This document shows positions 43,428 through 52,163 of a DNA stretch of 64,000 bases, piece after piece. The translations under genes and the position numbers were made by a program. Numbering within the stretch: the stretch's first letter is position 1; each line of letters begins with the position of its first letter. The notes below the pieces were generated by a model. That model had not been told where the DNA came from and ran no database searches. It saw nothing but the letters and a program-made list of their open reading frames with translations. The DNA comes from Defluviicoccus sp. (lineage in GTDB: Bacteria > Pseudomonadota > Alphaproteobacteria > MPNO01), in assembly GCA_028820505.1 (NCBI GenBank), contig JAPPIT010000043.1, positions 23,116-87,115 on the forward strand, read 5' to 3'.

Positions 43428-45059
43428 TCACTTCGCCACACGGTAGAGATTCTTCGCGTACCAGTTGTTTTCGACGTTGTTGTAGGGCCAGCCCTTGATG
43501 TCGCTCTTGAGCAGGAACGTGTTGGCGTAGTGGTAGATGGGGACGATCGCCATGTCCCCGGCGAGAATCCGCTCGACCTCGGCGTAGATCGCGGCGGGAT
43601 CCTTCGCCGTCTTCGAGTCCCGCATCAACGCGTCGACCTCCGCGCTCGAATAGCCGCCGTCGTTTGCGCCGTGCGTGGTGGTGAGCAGGTCGAGGAAGGT
43701 GGAGGCCTCGTTGTAGTCGCCGCACCACGCCGACCGCGCCACGTCGAACTCACGGTTCTTGCGGATGTTGAGATAGGTCTTCCACTCGTAATTCGCGAGC
43801 GTCGTGCGCACGCCCAGCTTCTGCTTCCACATCTGGCCGATCACGGTGGCGATCTGCTTGTGGCTCTCCGACGTGTTGTAGATCAGCTTCAGCGTCAGGT
43901 CGCGGACGCCGGACTCCTCGATGAGCCGCTTCGCCTCGGCGTCGCGCCCGCGCTGGCTCAGCTTCGCGTAGTCGATGTCGGGCATCCGGAACCCGGCGGT
44001 CTTGAAATGGGTGAAGTTGTAGGCCGCCCACTGCCCGCCCTTGAGGAGCCGCTCGACGATCACGTCGCGGTCGACCGCCAGACTGAGCGCCCTGCGGACA
44101 CGCACGTCGCGGAGCGCGGGGTTGCCGCTCTTCGTGTGGTTGATCGCGTAATAGTAGGAGCAGAGCCGCGGCACGCTCTTCGCCTCGTCGGGGAGCTCCT
44201 TCTTCAATCTCGGATACTGGCCGGGCGGCAGGGGCTCGAGATGGTCGAGCTCGCCCGCGCGGTAGCGGGTGAGCGCCTGGTTGACGTCGTTGATGACGAG
44301 CCCCGTCACCTTCTCGACGATCACCCGGTCGGCGTCCCAGTATTTCGGGTTCTTCACCCGCGTGTGGAACTCGTTGAGCACGACCTCCTTGAGGACGTAG
44401 GCGCCGTTCGAGACCATGTTTCCGGGCGCGGTCCACTTGGAGCCGTGCGCCTCGATCGTCGCCCGGTGCGCCGGGAACAGGGTGGCGTAGGTGGTCATCG
44501 CCGGGAAATAGGGGAGCGGCCGGTCGAGCCCGACTTCCAGCGTACGGTCGTCGACCGCGCGCACGCCGAGCGCCGACGGCGGCTTCCTCCCCGCCAGGAT
44601 GTCCCCGGCGTTCGCCATCTGTGTCAGCGCGACATACCAGCCGTAGGGCGAGGCGGTCTTCGGGTCGGCCGCGCGCCGCCAGGCATAGACGAAGTCGTGC
44701 GCCATCACCGGATCGCCGTTCGACCATCTGGCGTCCTTGCGGAGCTTGAAGGTGTAGGTCCGGTTGCCGTCGGACGCCGAATAGGAGGTGGCGACGCCGG
44801 GCACGAGATTGCCGTCGGCATCCTGGCTCAAGAGCCCCTCGAACAGGTCGCGGATGACGTGGAACCCCGCGACCTCCTCGTTCAGCTGCGGATCGAGGGT
44901 GGGGAACTGGTCGAGCAGCCGGTAGGTGAAGCTCTGGTCGTCGGACAGCACCTCGCCGGTGACCGGATGGGTCCCGGCGGCATGGGCCTGCGCGCTCGCG
45001 GCCAGGGCGAGCGCCATAAAGGCGAAGGCAAGCACGGTTCGTGGCTTCTCGAACGGCAT
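43428..45059 (-). CDS. oppA: Oligopeptide ABC transporter substrate-binding protein, OppA type
   Basis: 543 residues with a signal peptide (about residues 1-27, ending ASAQAHA). The mature protein shows SBP family 5 features: LLDQFPTLDPQLNEEVAGFH, FEGLLSQDADGNLVPGVATS, TYTFKLRKDARWSNGDPVMA with HDFVYAWRRA, and VRRALSLAVDRDVIVERLLK. The arrangement is that of OppA/MppA peptide-binding proteins. First gene of the minus-strand run oppA-vapB-vapC-oppB-oppC-oppD-oppF. It is periplasmic and delivers peptides to OppBC. Confidence 0.94.
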   Translation of the reverse strand: MPFEKPRTVLAFAFMALALAASAQAHAAGTHPVTGEVLSDDQSFTYRLLDQFPTLDPQLNEEVAGFHVIRDLFEGLLSQDADGNLVPGVATSYSASDGNRTYTFKLRKDARWSNGDPVMAHDFVYAWRRAADPKTASPYGWYVALTQMANAGDILAGRKPPSALGVRAVDDRTLEVGLDRPLPYFPAMTTYATLFPAHRATIEAHGSKWTAPGNMVSNGAYVLKEVVLNEFHTRVKNPKYWDADRVIVEKVTGLVINDVNQALTRYRAGELDHLEPLPPGQYPRLKKELPDEAKSVPRLCSYYYAINHTKSGNPALRDVRVRRALSLAVDRDVIVERLLKGGQWAAYNFTHFKTAGFRMPDIDYAKLSQRGRDAEAKRLIEESGVRDLTLKLIYNTSESHKQIATVIGQMWKQKLGVRTTLANYEWKTYLNIRKNREFDVARSAWCGDYNEASTFLDLLTTTHGANDGGYSSAEVDALMRDSKTAKDPAAIYAEVERILAGDMAIVPIYHYANTFLLKSDIKGWPYNNVENNWYAKNLYRVAK

Positions 45060-45147
45060 GGCTCTCTCTTCCGGGTCCGGCTTTCCCGGCGGGAGGCTAG
45101 TCGATCGCCGGATTCGACTCTAGCGGGATCGAAGGGAGCCGCGGCGC

Positions 45148-46047
45148 TCAGGTCAGGCGGTCGATCTCCGCGAGCTCGGCCGCGCCGAGCGCCCATCCCG
45201 CCGCTTGCACGTTCCGTTCGACCTGCCCGGCCGAGGTCGCGCCGGCGATGACGCTGAAGATGCCCGGCTGTCTGGCCAGCCACGAGACCGCGAGCTCGAG
45301 CAGGCTCCGGCCGCGCGCCGCGGCGAAGCGCTCCAGCCGCTCCACCGCCCGCCACCGCGCTTCCGGGACGAAACCGGCGGAGAGCCGCGTCCCCTTCGGC
45401 CACTCCGCCCCGCGCCGGTACTTGCCGGTGAGCAGCCCGTTGGCGAGCGGGTAATAGGGCAGGATCCCCACGCCGGCATCCGCGCAGGCCGGCACCACAT
45501 CGTCCTCGATCCCGCGCTCCAGCAGGCTCCAGGGGTTCTGGGCGGTGACGAAGGCGCACCGGCCGTGCGCTTCCGAGACCGCCCGCGCCCGCGCGATCTG
45601 CCCGCCGGAGAAATTGGAGCAGCCGACGAAGCGCACCTTGCCCTGGCGCACCAGCGCGTCCAGCGCCTCCAGCGTCTCCTCGATGGGCGTCGACGGATCG
45701 GGCCGGTGGATCTGGTAGAGGTCGATGACGTCGGTCCGCAGGCGCTTCAGGCTGCCCTCGACCGCCTTCGCGACCTTGCGGCGGGACGCGCCGCCGCTCC
45801 AGCCGAACTTGGTGGCGATCAGAACGTCGCGACGGCGCGGCCCGAGCGCGTTGCCGATGAACGTCTCCGATTTCCCGCCGCCATAGGACTCGGCGGTGTC
45901 GAACAGCGTGATCCCGGCGTCGAGCGCGGCGTGGATCACCGCCGGGGACTCGCGCTCGCGCAGCCGCCGCCCGAAATTGTTGCACCCGAGCCCGACCACC
46001 GAGGCGGTCAGGCGGTTGCCCCCTTCGCCGAGAGATCTGAATTCCAT
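45148..46047 (-). CDS. Aldo/keto reductase
   Basis: 299 residues. The AKR fold is clear: VVGLGCNNFGRRLRERES at the N terminus, LFDTAESYGGGKSETFIGNA with catalytic Asp and Tyr, VLIATKFGW with the Lys, and DVIDLYQIHRPDPSTPIEET with the His. FVGCSNFSGGQIARA and GILPYYPLANGLLTGKY follow, and the NADPH-binding GATSAGQVERNV lies near the C terminus. It reduces aldehydes or ketones; the substrate is unknown. It is a single gene between oppA and a small membrane protein gene. Confidence 0.92.
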   Translation of the reverse strand: MEFRSLGEGGNRLTASVVGLGCNNFGRRLRERESPAVIHAALDAGITLFDTAESYGGGKSETFIGNALGPRRRDVLIATKFGWSGGASRRKVAKAVEGSLKRLRTDVIDLYQIHRPDPSTPIEETLEALDALVRQGKVRFVGCSNFSGGQIARARAVSEAHGRCAFVTAQNPWSLLERGIEDDVVPACADAGVGILPYYPLANGLLTGKYRRGAEWPKGTRLSAGFVPEARWRAVERLERFAAARGRSLLELAVSWLARQPGIFSVIAGATSAGQVERNVQAAGWALGAAELAEIDRLT

Positions 46048-46138
46048 GCGCCGCCCTCCGCCCGGTTCCGAACCGTCATGGTAGGGGAGCCGGGGGGCGG
46101 TTTGGAACGCCGTCGTGTCTTGACGAAAGGCCTGCCGT

Positions 46139-46339
46139 TCACGCTCCCGCGACCGGGCGATGGGGATCGAGGCGCCCTTCGATCCTCGCGACGCGCTCCG
46201 CCATGATATGGAGTTCCTTGCGCATGTCGGTCAGCCCGTTGTGAACGGCCAGCCAGATCGCGCCGAAGCCGAGCACGAAGGCGGGGACCATTACGGCGGC
46301 CAGGGGAAGCGCTGCGTCGAGGATGTTAGCGAAGTCCAT
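46139..46339 (-). CDS. Small single-helix membrane protein
   Basis: 66 residues with GGGAGAGAG before the ATG. Residues about 10-32 (LPLAAVMVPAFVLGFGAIWL) form one membrane helix. The rest (LTDMRKELHIMAERVARIEG) is a short amphipathic coiled-coil segment with regular hydrophobic spacing. No family is recognised. It is not in a clear operon. Confidence 0.55.
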   Translation of the reverse strand: MDFANILDAALPLAAVMVPAFVLGFGAIWLAVHNGLTDMRKELHIMAERVARIEGRLDPHRPVAGA

Positions 46340-46450
46340 ACCCGCTCTCTCCCGTGCACGCCGAAGATACGGACAACGCCGCGAAAATACAATCTCCGGT
46401 TGATTTTCCCGCGCCGGGGGCGGACATTCTCCGGCACCTGGCCAATTGTC

Positions 46451-46480
46451 GTCATGCTTGGACTTGTTCCGGGCATGACG
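46451..46480. repeat. REP-like palindrome
   Basis: GTCATGCTTGG and CCGGGCATGAC arms around ACTTGTT, a slightly diverged copy of the element at 36854. It lies in the gap between znuB and the small membrane protein gene. Confidence 0.75.
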
Positions 46481-46526
46481 GGGCGGGGGCATCGTCCGGA
46501 TGGATGGAATCTTGGGAAACAAGACA

Positions 46527-47330
46527 CTAACCCTCCCGGCGCGATCGTCCCCGAACCGGGATCGACAGGCTGGCGGCGAAGATCCCGCTCGCCACCAGCA
46601 CGATCGCCGGCCCCGCCGGAATGTCCCAGAGGAGCGAGGCGAACAGGCCGGCGGCGACCGAGGCGATTCCGATCGCCGTCGACGCCACCGCCATCTGCTC
46701 GGGCGTCGCAACCATACGGCGCGCCGCGGCGGCGGGGACGATGACCAGCGCCACGACAAGCAGCATGCCGACGATCTTCATTCCGACCGCGATCACCGCG
46801 GCGAGCAGGAACAGGAACAGGAAACGGATCCGCTCCACCGGCACGCCCTCCGCCGCCGCGAGATCCTGGTTGAGGGCGACCGCGAGGAGGTTGCTCCACT
46901 GCCAGGCGAGCGCCGCGGTGACCGCGGCCGCGGTGCCGAAGATCAGCCAGAGATCGCCGACGCCGACCGACAGGATGTCGCCGAACAGGTAGCCGATCAG
47001 ATCGACCCGCACCCGCTCCATGAACGCGACGACGACCAGCCCGGCCGCGAACACCGCGTGCGCGAGAACCCCGAGCAGGGCGTCGACGGAAACGACCCGC
47101 TGGCGCTCCAGCAAAAGGAGACAGACCGCGAGCAGGAGGCATATCGCGAAGACGGCGACGATCGGCTCGATCTCGAGCATGAATCCGAGCGCGACCCCGA
47201 GCAGCACCGCATGCGCGAGCGCGGTGCCGAAATACGCCATGCGCCGCCACACCACGAAACACCCGACCGGCCCGGCGGCGAGCGCCGCCCCGATCCCGCC
47301 GCCAAGGGCGCGCAGGACGAAATCCTCCAT
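46527..47330 (-). CDS. znuB: Zinc ABC transporter permease ZnuB
   Basis: 267 residues with seven or more hydrophobic segments. CFVVWRRMAYFGTALAHAVL has the His expected in the ABC-3 metal permease family. ALNQDLAAAEGVPVERIRFL is the ATPase-contact region and GMLLVVALVIVPAAAARRMV another conserved helix. Start at ATG 47330, overlapping the znuC stop as TGATG; a longer frame upstream lies within znuC. It is the last gene of znuA-znuC-znuB and moves zinc across the inner membrane. Confidence 0.92.
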   Translation of the reverse strand: MEDFVLRALGGGIGAALAAGPVGCFVVWRRMAYFGTALAHAVLLGVALGFMLEIEPIVAVFAICLLLAVCLLLLERQRVVSVDALLGVLAHAVFAAGLVVVAFMERVRVDLIGYLFGDILSVGVGDLWLIFGTAAAVTAALAWQWSNLLAVALNQDLAAAEGVPVERIRFLFLFLLAAVIAVGMKIVGMLLVVALVIVPAAAARRMVATPEQMAVASTAIGIASVAAGLFASLLWDIPAGPAIVLVASGIFAASLSIPVRGRSRREG

Positions 47331-48166
47331 CACCGATGCCGGCCGGCCGGCCGCGACCGCTCCGGCGAGCCCGCTTCGTTCGAGAGCGGCTCGCCCAGCG
47401 CGTCGTGACGATGGTCGTGGGCATGCTGGTATACCGCGAGCGTTTCCGACAGATGCGGTCCGAACAGGGAGATGAACTCGGGGTGTCGCAGAACCGTCTG
47501 CGGCCGCCCGGTGCAGCACACATGCCGGTTGAGGCAGACCACGGCGTCGGTCGCGGCCATCACCAGGTGAAGATCGTGCGAGACCAGGAGGACCCCGCAG
47601 CCGCGCCGGTCGCGGATGTCGGCGATGAGCCGGTAGAGGTCGCTCTGGCTGGTGACGTCCACCCCGGCCAGCGGCTCGTCGAGCACCAGGAGCTGGGGCT
47701 CGCGCAGCAGCGCCCGCGCCAGCATCACGCGCTGCATCTCCCCGCCGGAGATCTCGGCCAGGGGATGGCCCAGGATGGGATCGGCGCCGACCTCGTCGAG
47801 CACGCGTTGGAGCGTCCCGCGGGGGGCCGGTGAGCCAAGCGTCATGAAACGCTCCACCGTCATCGGCAGGACCGGATCGCGCTGCATGTGCTGCGGCACG
47901 TAGCCGATGCGCAGGCCGGGGCGCTGCAACACCTCGCCGCTATCGGGTTCCACGATGCCCAGGATCACGCGGATGAGCGTCGACTTGCCGGCGCCGTTGA
48001 GCCCGACCAGGGTGACGATTTCCCCGGCGCGGACCGCGATATCCACCGAGTCGAGCACGCTCCGGCGGCCGAAGCGCAGGCTGACGCCGCGCGCCTCGAC
48101 GAGCGGCGCGGCCTCGGACGGATCGTGGGAGGGTGCGCCGGTCATTCGGGAACCTGTCCTGGCCAT
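47330..48166 (-). CDS. znuC: Zinc ABC transporter ATPase ZnuC
   Basis: 278 residues; an internal ATG at 48145 is an alternative start. Walker A is VGLNGAGKSTLIRVILGI, then IGYVPQHMQRDP, signature EISGGEMQRVMLARAL, and Walker B LLVLDEPLAGVDVTSQSDLY, all typical of ZnuC. HDLHLVMAATDAVVCLNRH is the switch region. The C-terminal tail is His-rich (QHAHDHRHD), as often in zinc ATPases. Confidence 0.94.
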   Translation of the reverse strand: MARTGSRMTGAPSHDPSEAAPLVEARGVSLRFGRRSVLDSVDIAVRAGEIVTLVGLNGAGKSTLIRVILGIVEPDSGEVLQRPGLRIGYVPQHMQRDPVLPMTVERFMTLGSPAPRGTLQRVLDEVGADPILGHPLAEISGGEMQRVMLARALLREPQLLVLDEPLAGVDVTSQSDLYRLIADIRDRRGCGVLLVSHDLHLVMAATDAVVCLNRHVCCTGRPQTVLRHPEFISLFGPHLSETLAVYQHAHDHRHDALGEPLSNEAGSPERSRPAGRHR

Positions 48167-48196
48167 GCCCTTCGCGGCGCCCCGGGGAGGCGGCGG

Positions 48197-49150
48197 TCAG
48201 CTCCTGCCGAGACAGCCTGCCATCGCGTCGCCCAGGCCGCGCATGATCTCGACCCAGGCGTCCGGACCGGGTGTCGTGTCGGCGCCGACGGGATCGAGCA
48301 CCGCGGTCCGGACATCGCTGCCCTCGATCACGGTGCGGACCAGATCGGGCTCGAACTGGGGTTCGGTGAACACGCATCGGACCTTGTGCTCGGCGAGCGC
48401 GCCGCGCAGCTCGACGAGCCGCTTGGCGCTCGGCGCCCGCGCCGGGTCGACGGCGACCGCGCCCGCGCCATTCAGCCCGTAGGCGCGCTCGAAATACTGG
48501 TAGGCGTCGTGAAAGACCACGAAGGCGTGTCCGCGCACCGGCGCCAGGCGGGCCTGGAGGGAGGCGTGCAGGTCGGCGATCCGCTTGCGTGTCGCCGCGG
48601 CATTGGCGCGCCAGGTCGCGGAACGGGCGGGGTCGAGGAGAACCAGCGCCTCCGCAACCTCATCGACGATCCGGCCGGCATTGCCGGGATCGAGCCAGAA
48701 ATGCATGTCGAGCTCGCCATGCTCGTGACCGTGGTCTTTGTGCTCGTCGACATGGGGCTCTTCATGGTGGTCGTCGTCTTCCCATATCCCTCCTTCACGG
48801 TTGCGCAGCAGGTGCATGCCGGGCACCTCGTGAAGGGTCACGATCCTGGATCGGGAGCCGAGATTCTCGACGGCGCGGTGGAGGAAGGTCTCCATCGCCT
48901 CGCCGACCCACACGATCAGATCGGCCTCGGCGAGAGCCCGGGCATCGGACGGGCGCAGCTGGTAGGTGTGGGGCGATGCGGTGCCCTTGAGCAGAAGCCG
49001 GGGCTTTCCGGCGTCGCCCATCACCCCGGCGACGAGGGAATGGATCGGCTTGAGGCTGACAACGACGTCGGGGGTCTGCGCGCTCAGCCCGTGCGGGACC
49101 AGCGGCGCGCACAGTGCGGCGAAAACCAATGTCTTGCGAACGAAGTCCAC
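48197..49150 (-). CDS. znuA: Zinc-binding periplasmic protein ZnuA
   Basis: 317 residues from GTG 49150 with AGGGGGACAGAG upstream; the frame is open to 49225 but that part lacks a signal and includes promoter DNA. The signal peptide is about residues 1-24 (KTLVFAALCAPLVPHGLSAQ). Zinc ligands fit H61 in TASPHTYQLRPSDAR and H150 in ELDMHFWLDP, with a flexible His/Asp loop between (about 126-145, DDHHEEPHVDEHKDHGHEH) that distinguishes zinc from manganese binders. It captures zinc for ZnuBC. A Zur-box-like palindrome lies about 80 bp upstream. Confidence 0.94.
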   Translation of the reverse strand: MDFVRKTLVFAALCAPLVPHGLSAQTPDVVVSLKPIHSLVAGVMGDAGKPRLLLKGTASPHTYQLRPSDARALAEADLIVWVGEAMETFLHRAVENLGSRSRIVTLHEVPGMHLLRNREGGIWEDDDHHEEPHVDEHKDHGHEHGELDMHFWLDPGNAGRIVDEVAEALVLLDPARSATWRANAAATRKRIADLHASLQARLAPVRGHAFVVFHDAYQYFERAYGLNGAGAVAVDPARAPSAKRLVELRGALAEHKVRCVFTEPQFEPDLVRTVIEGSDVRTAVLDPVGADTTPGPDAWVEIMRGLGDAMAGCLGRS

Positions 49151-49227
49151 CTCTGTCCCCCTGGATGCCCGACGCCTTCGCGCTCCGACTGTCGGATGTT
49201 CCAACAGGCGGCGCGTCGATGTCACTG

Positions 49228-49247
49228 AAATGTTATACTATAATCGT
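49228..49247 (-). promoter_or_regulatory. Candidate Zur box upstream of znuA
   Basis: AAATGTTATACTATAATCGT contains TGTTATA and TATAATC halves around C, a near-palindrome like the TGTTATA-N-TATAACA type of Zur site in alphaproteobacteria. It is markedly AT-rich against its surroundings and lies 78-97 bp before the znuA start, so it may overlap the promoter. Confidence 0.55.
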
Positions 49248-49436
49248 CGTTTCCATTGCTTATCGGTTTTGTCGGTTCCCGCGCGTGCAGACCGCCTCAC
49301 CCCAAGGCTGGAGGGCGGGCTTCAGTCCCGGGGCTTTGGCTCCCGGCCGGTTGCGGGATCGTTCGAGAACCGCCTCGCGGCTATTCCTCGAAGACTGTCA
49401 TGCCATCGGCGAACCGGGACTGCGCGGTCCCTTGCG

Positions 49437-49871
49437 CTACCGGTCGTGCGGCGGGTTCCGGGAAGCCTGTATCCGCTTGATGCGATCGGGCCATGTCGAG
49501 CGGATGTAGGCCAGTATGTCCCAGATCTCGTCGTCCGTCAGAGCGTCCCCGAAACCCTCCATGCCGCTCTTGAACCCGCCGACGCCCCGCGCCTCCATCA
49601 GCGCCTTGCCGCCCAACTTCGTGTAGTCGAACAGCAGCCGGTTGTCGTGGTGCCAGGTATGGCCGGTCGCGTCGTGCGGCGGCGCGGGCAGCAGCCCGTC
49701 CTCGCCGATCCGCCGCCAGTTGGGCTGGCCCTCGAGCTCGGCGCCGTGGCAGGAGGCGCAGTGCTCCTTGTAGAGGACTTGTCCGTTGCGTAGGTCGCGG
49801 TTGTCCAGCTCGTGGCCGGCCAGCGCGGCGGCGGGGAGCAGCAGAGCGAGGACCGTCAGGAGCCGCTTCAC
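49437..49871 (-). CDS. Cytochrome c coupled to the multicopper oxidase
   Basis: 144 residues from GTG overlapping the oxidase stop (GTGA). Signal peptide about residues 1-19 (KRLLTVLALLLPAAALA). The haem site is C38-A-S-C41-H42 in YKEHCASCHGAELEGQP, and the distal Met is probably in FKSGMEGFGDALTDDEIWD. It is a small periplasmic class I cytochrome c. Being translated with the oxidase, it is probably its electron donor or acceptor. Confidence 0.9.
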   Translation of the reverse strand: MKRLLTVLALLLPAAALAGHELDNRDLRNGQVLYKEHCASCHGAELEGQPNWRRIGEDGLLPAPPHDATGHTWHHDNRLLFDYTKLGGKALMEARGVGGFKSGMEGFGDALTDDEIWDILAYIRSTWPDRIKRIQASRNPPHDR

Positions 49872-51169
49872 GCCACCTCGACCCAGGTCTTCATCCCCGA
49901 CGCCTGGTGCCCCAGCGTATGGCAGTGGATCAGCCACCTGCCCGGGTTGTCGAAGACGCAGAGCACGTCGCGGCTCTTGCGCGCGTCCACCAGCGTCGTG
50001 TCGCGGTAATGGCCGGGCGAGCCGTCCGCGCCGAGCTCGTGGAAATGATGGCCGTGGATGTGGATTCCGTGCGGGAACGCGGTGTCGTTCCGCATGGTTA
50101 TCCGCGCCGTCTCGCCGCGCGCGAAGCGCTGCCAGGGCGCGTCGGGCATGCCGGAGCGGCCGTTGAACGCCCAGAAATCGTCGCCGCCGTGGCGTCCGCC
50201 CATCGCGCCCCCCTGCATGGAGAGCGTGAGGCGGCGCGCCCCGTCCGCGTCGGGCTCGGGCACGGCGGTCGGCGGCAGGGGCTCGACCGGGCCGCGCGCC
50301 GGCGCGGGGTTGCTGCCCTCGACGGCGACGGTGCCGAGCGGATAGGGCTCGCCCCGCGGCAGGAGGTGGAAGGTCACCGGACCCGCGACGTCGAGCACGA
50401 TGTCGGTCCGCTGCGCCGGCGCGAGGACCGGCTCGCCGATCGGCTCGGGCCGGGCGAGCGGCATCCCGTCCTGCGCCACGATCTTCCCGGCGCCGCCGCC
50501 GATCCTGACGCGGAAGGTCCGCGCGGTCGCCGCGTTGATCAGCCTGAGCCTGACTCTGTCGCCCTGCCGCACCGTCCCGGCGGAGAAGAACGCGCGCCCG
50601 TAATTGCCGAGCCTGCCGGCATGGGAGAAATCGTGCCGGTTGCCGAAGCTCGGATGGAGCGCGCCGTCGGGCGTGAGCCGCCAGTCGTCGAGCACCACGG
50701 TGATGTCGCGGTCGACCTTCGGCGGGTCCCGCTCGTCCACGATCAACGGGCCGTAGAGGCCTTGCGCCACCTGCTCCCAGGAGCGGTGGTGCGCGTGGTA
50801 CCAGTAGGTGCCGGGATAGGGCGCGGCGAAGTCGTATTCGAAGGTCGCGCCCGGCGCGACCGCATCCTGGGTAAGCCCCGGCACCCCGTCCATCGCGTTG
50901 TCGATGTGGATGCCGTGCCAGTGGACCGCGCTCGGCTGTCCGATCCCGTTTTCGAACGCGACCGACACCCGCCCGCCCTCGACCGCGCGGATCTCGGGCC
51001 CCGGGGTCCGGCCGTTGAACCCCAGCATCGCGGTCGGCCCGTGCCCCTCCTCGTCCGGCAGCAGGCGGACGGCGACCGGTTCCGCCCGCAGCCTCATCGC
51101 CCCCGCCCGGCCGGTCGCCGGCAGCAGCGCGCAGGCGGCGGAGGAAGCGAGGAACTGCCTTCGGTTCAT
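49868..51169 (-). CDS. Tat-exported multicopper oxidase
   Basis: 433 residues from ATG 51169 (MNRRQFLASSAACALL), a twin-arginine signal. Copper sites are visible in order: HWHGIH (H83, H85), WYHAHH (H125, H127), HGIHIHGH near residue 350, and HCHTLGHQASGM at the end, with the type 1 Cys and Met. GFNGRTPGPEIRA near residue 50 and GLYGPLIVDER are typical of three-domain laccase/CueO/CopA-like oxidases. It oxidises phenols or metal ions such as Cu(I), Fe(II) or Mn(II) and reduces O2 to water. Coupled to the cytochrome c gene; substrate unresolved. Confidence 0.93.
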   Translation of the reverse strand: MNRRQFLASSAACALLPATGRAGAMRLRAEPVAVRLLPDEEGHGPTAMLGFNGRTPGPEIRAVEGGRVSVAFENGIGQPSAVHWHGIHIDNAMDGVPGLTQDAVAPGATFEYDFAAPYPGTYWYHAHHRSWEQVAQGLYGPLIVDERDPPKVDRDITVVLDDWRLTPDGALHPSFGNRHDFSHAGRLGNYGRAFFSAGTVRQGDRVRLRLINAATARTFRVRIGGGAGKIVAQDGMPLARPEPIGEPVLAPAQRTDIVLDVAGPVTFHLLPRGEPYPLGTVAVEGSNPAPARGPVEPLPPTAVPEPDADGARRLTLSMQGGAMGGRHGGDDFWAFNGRSGMPDAPWQRFARGETARITMRNDTAFPHGIHIHGHHFHELGADGSPGHYRDTTLVDARKSRDVLCVFDNPGRWLIHCHTLGHQASGMKTWVEVA

Positions 51170-51276
51170 GGTGCGGCAAACATGGCACGGATCGCAGCAG
51201 GGTCCAAGGCGGGAGGCGATCCGCCCCGCCTCCGGAACCCTCGCGCGCCTCGCCCCGCTTTGGCAGGATGGTCGGC

Positions 51277-52161
51277 ATGGCACGCGAGAAGATGGACGAG
51301 CCGCCGCTCTATCTCACCACGCGCGAGGTGGCGGCAATGCTGCGGGTGAAGGAGCGCAAGATCTACGACCTCGCGGCGGCGGGGGAGATCCCGCACCGCC
51401 GGATCACCGGCAAGCTGCTGTTCCCGCGCGCCGAGTTGATGGATTGGGCCGGGCTCGGCGCCGAGGGCGCGCTGTCGGAACGGCCGATGGTGCTGGCCGG
51501 CTCGCACGACCCGCTGCTCGAATGGGCGGTGCGCGAATCGGGCTCGGGGCTCGCGACCATCCTCAACGGCAGCGCCGACGGGCTGCGACGCTTCGTCGAC
51601 CGCGAGGCGGCGCTCGCCGGCATCCACTTCCACGAGGAGGGCGGCGGCTGGAACGTCGCGACGGTGGAGGACTGGCGGCTGGTCGGCTGCGTGCTGCTCG
51701 AATGGGCGGTGCGCTCGCGCGGGTTGATCCTGTCGGACGAGGTCGAGGACCGCGTCGAGAGCGTCGCCGACCTTCGGGGGATGCGGGTCGCGATGCGCCC
51801 GCCGGGCGCGGCGGCGGCGGCGCTCTTCGAAACTCTGCTGCGGCAGGCGGGGATGAAGGAGACCGACATCGACCGCCTCGCCACCCCCGCCTGGACCGAG
51901 AGCGACGCCGCGGCGGCGGTCGCGGCGGGCGAGGCCGATGCGGCGCTCGGCATCGAGGCGATGGCGCGCCAGTTCGACCTGCCCTTCCGGCTGCTGGTGC
52001 TGGAGCGATTCGACCTGGTGGTCGACCGCCGCGCCTATTTCACCCGGCCGGTGCGCACGCTGCTCGACTTCGCCGCCGGCCGGGCGATGCGGGAGAAGGC
52101 GAAGGCGATGGGCGGCTACGCGCTGTCCGACACCGGCAAGGTGCGCTGGCTCTCGCCCTGA
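51277..52161 (+). CDS. HTH regulator with molybdate/tungstate-binding-like domain
   Basis: About 294 residues (ATG 51277; ATG 51268 also possible). Residues about 9-60 form an excisionase-type HTH: LYLTTREVAAMLRVKERKIY followed by LAAAGEIPHRRITGKLLFPR. The rest is a PBP-like domain of the COG1910 kind: VLAGSHDPLLEWAVRESGSG, RGMRVAMRPPGAAAAALFET, and EADAALGIEAMARQFDLPF. Such fusions are thought to sense molybdate or tungstate and control uptake genes. A tungstate tup operon and a MolBCA-like transporter lie within 7 kb, supporting that role. Confidence 0.82.
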   Translation: MAREKMDEPPLYLTTREVAAMLRVKERKIYDLAAAGEIPHRRITGKLLFPRAELMDWAGLGAEGALSERPMVLAGSHDPLLEWAVRESGSGLATILNGSADGLRRFVDREAALAGIHFHEEGGGWNVATVEDWRLVGCVLLEWAVRSRGLILSDEVEDRVESVADLRGMRVAMRPPGAAAAALFETLLRQAGMKETDIDRLATPAWTESDAAAAVAAGEADAALGIEAMARQFDLPFRLLVLERFDLVVDRRAYFTRPVRTLLDFAAGRAMREKAKAMGGYALSDTGKVRWLSP

Positions 52162-52163
52162 GG

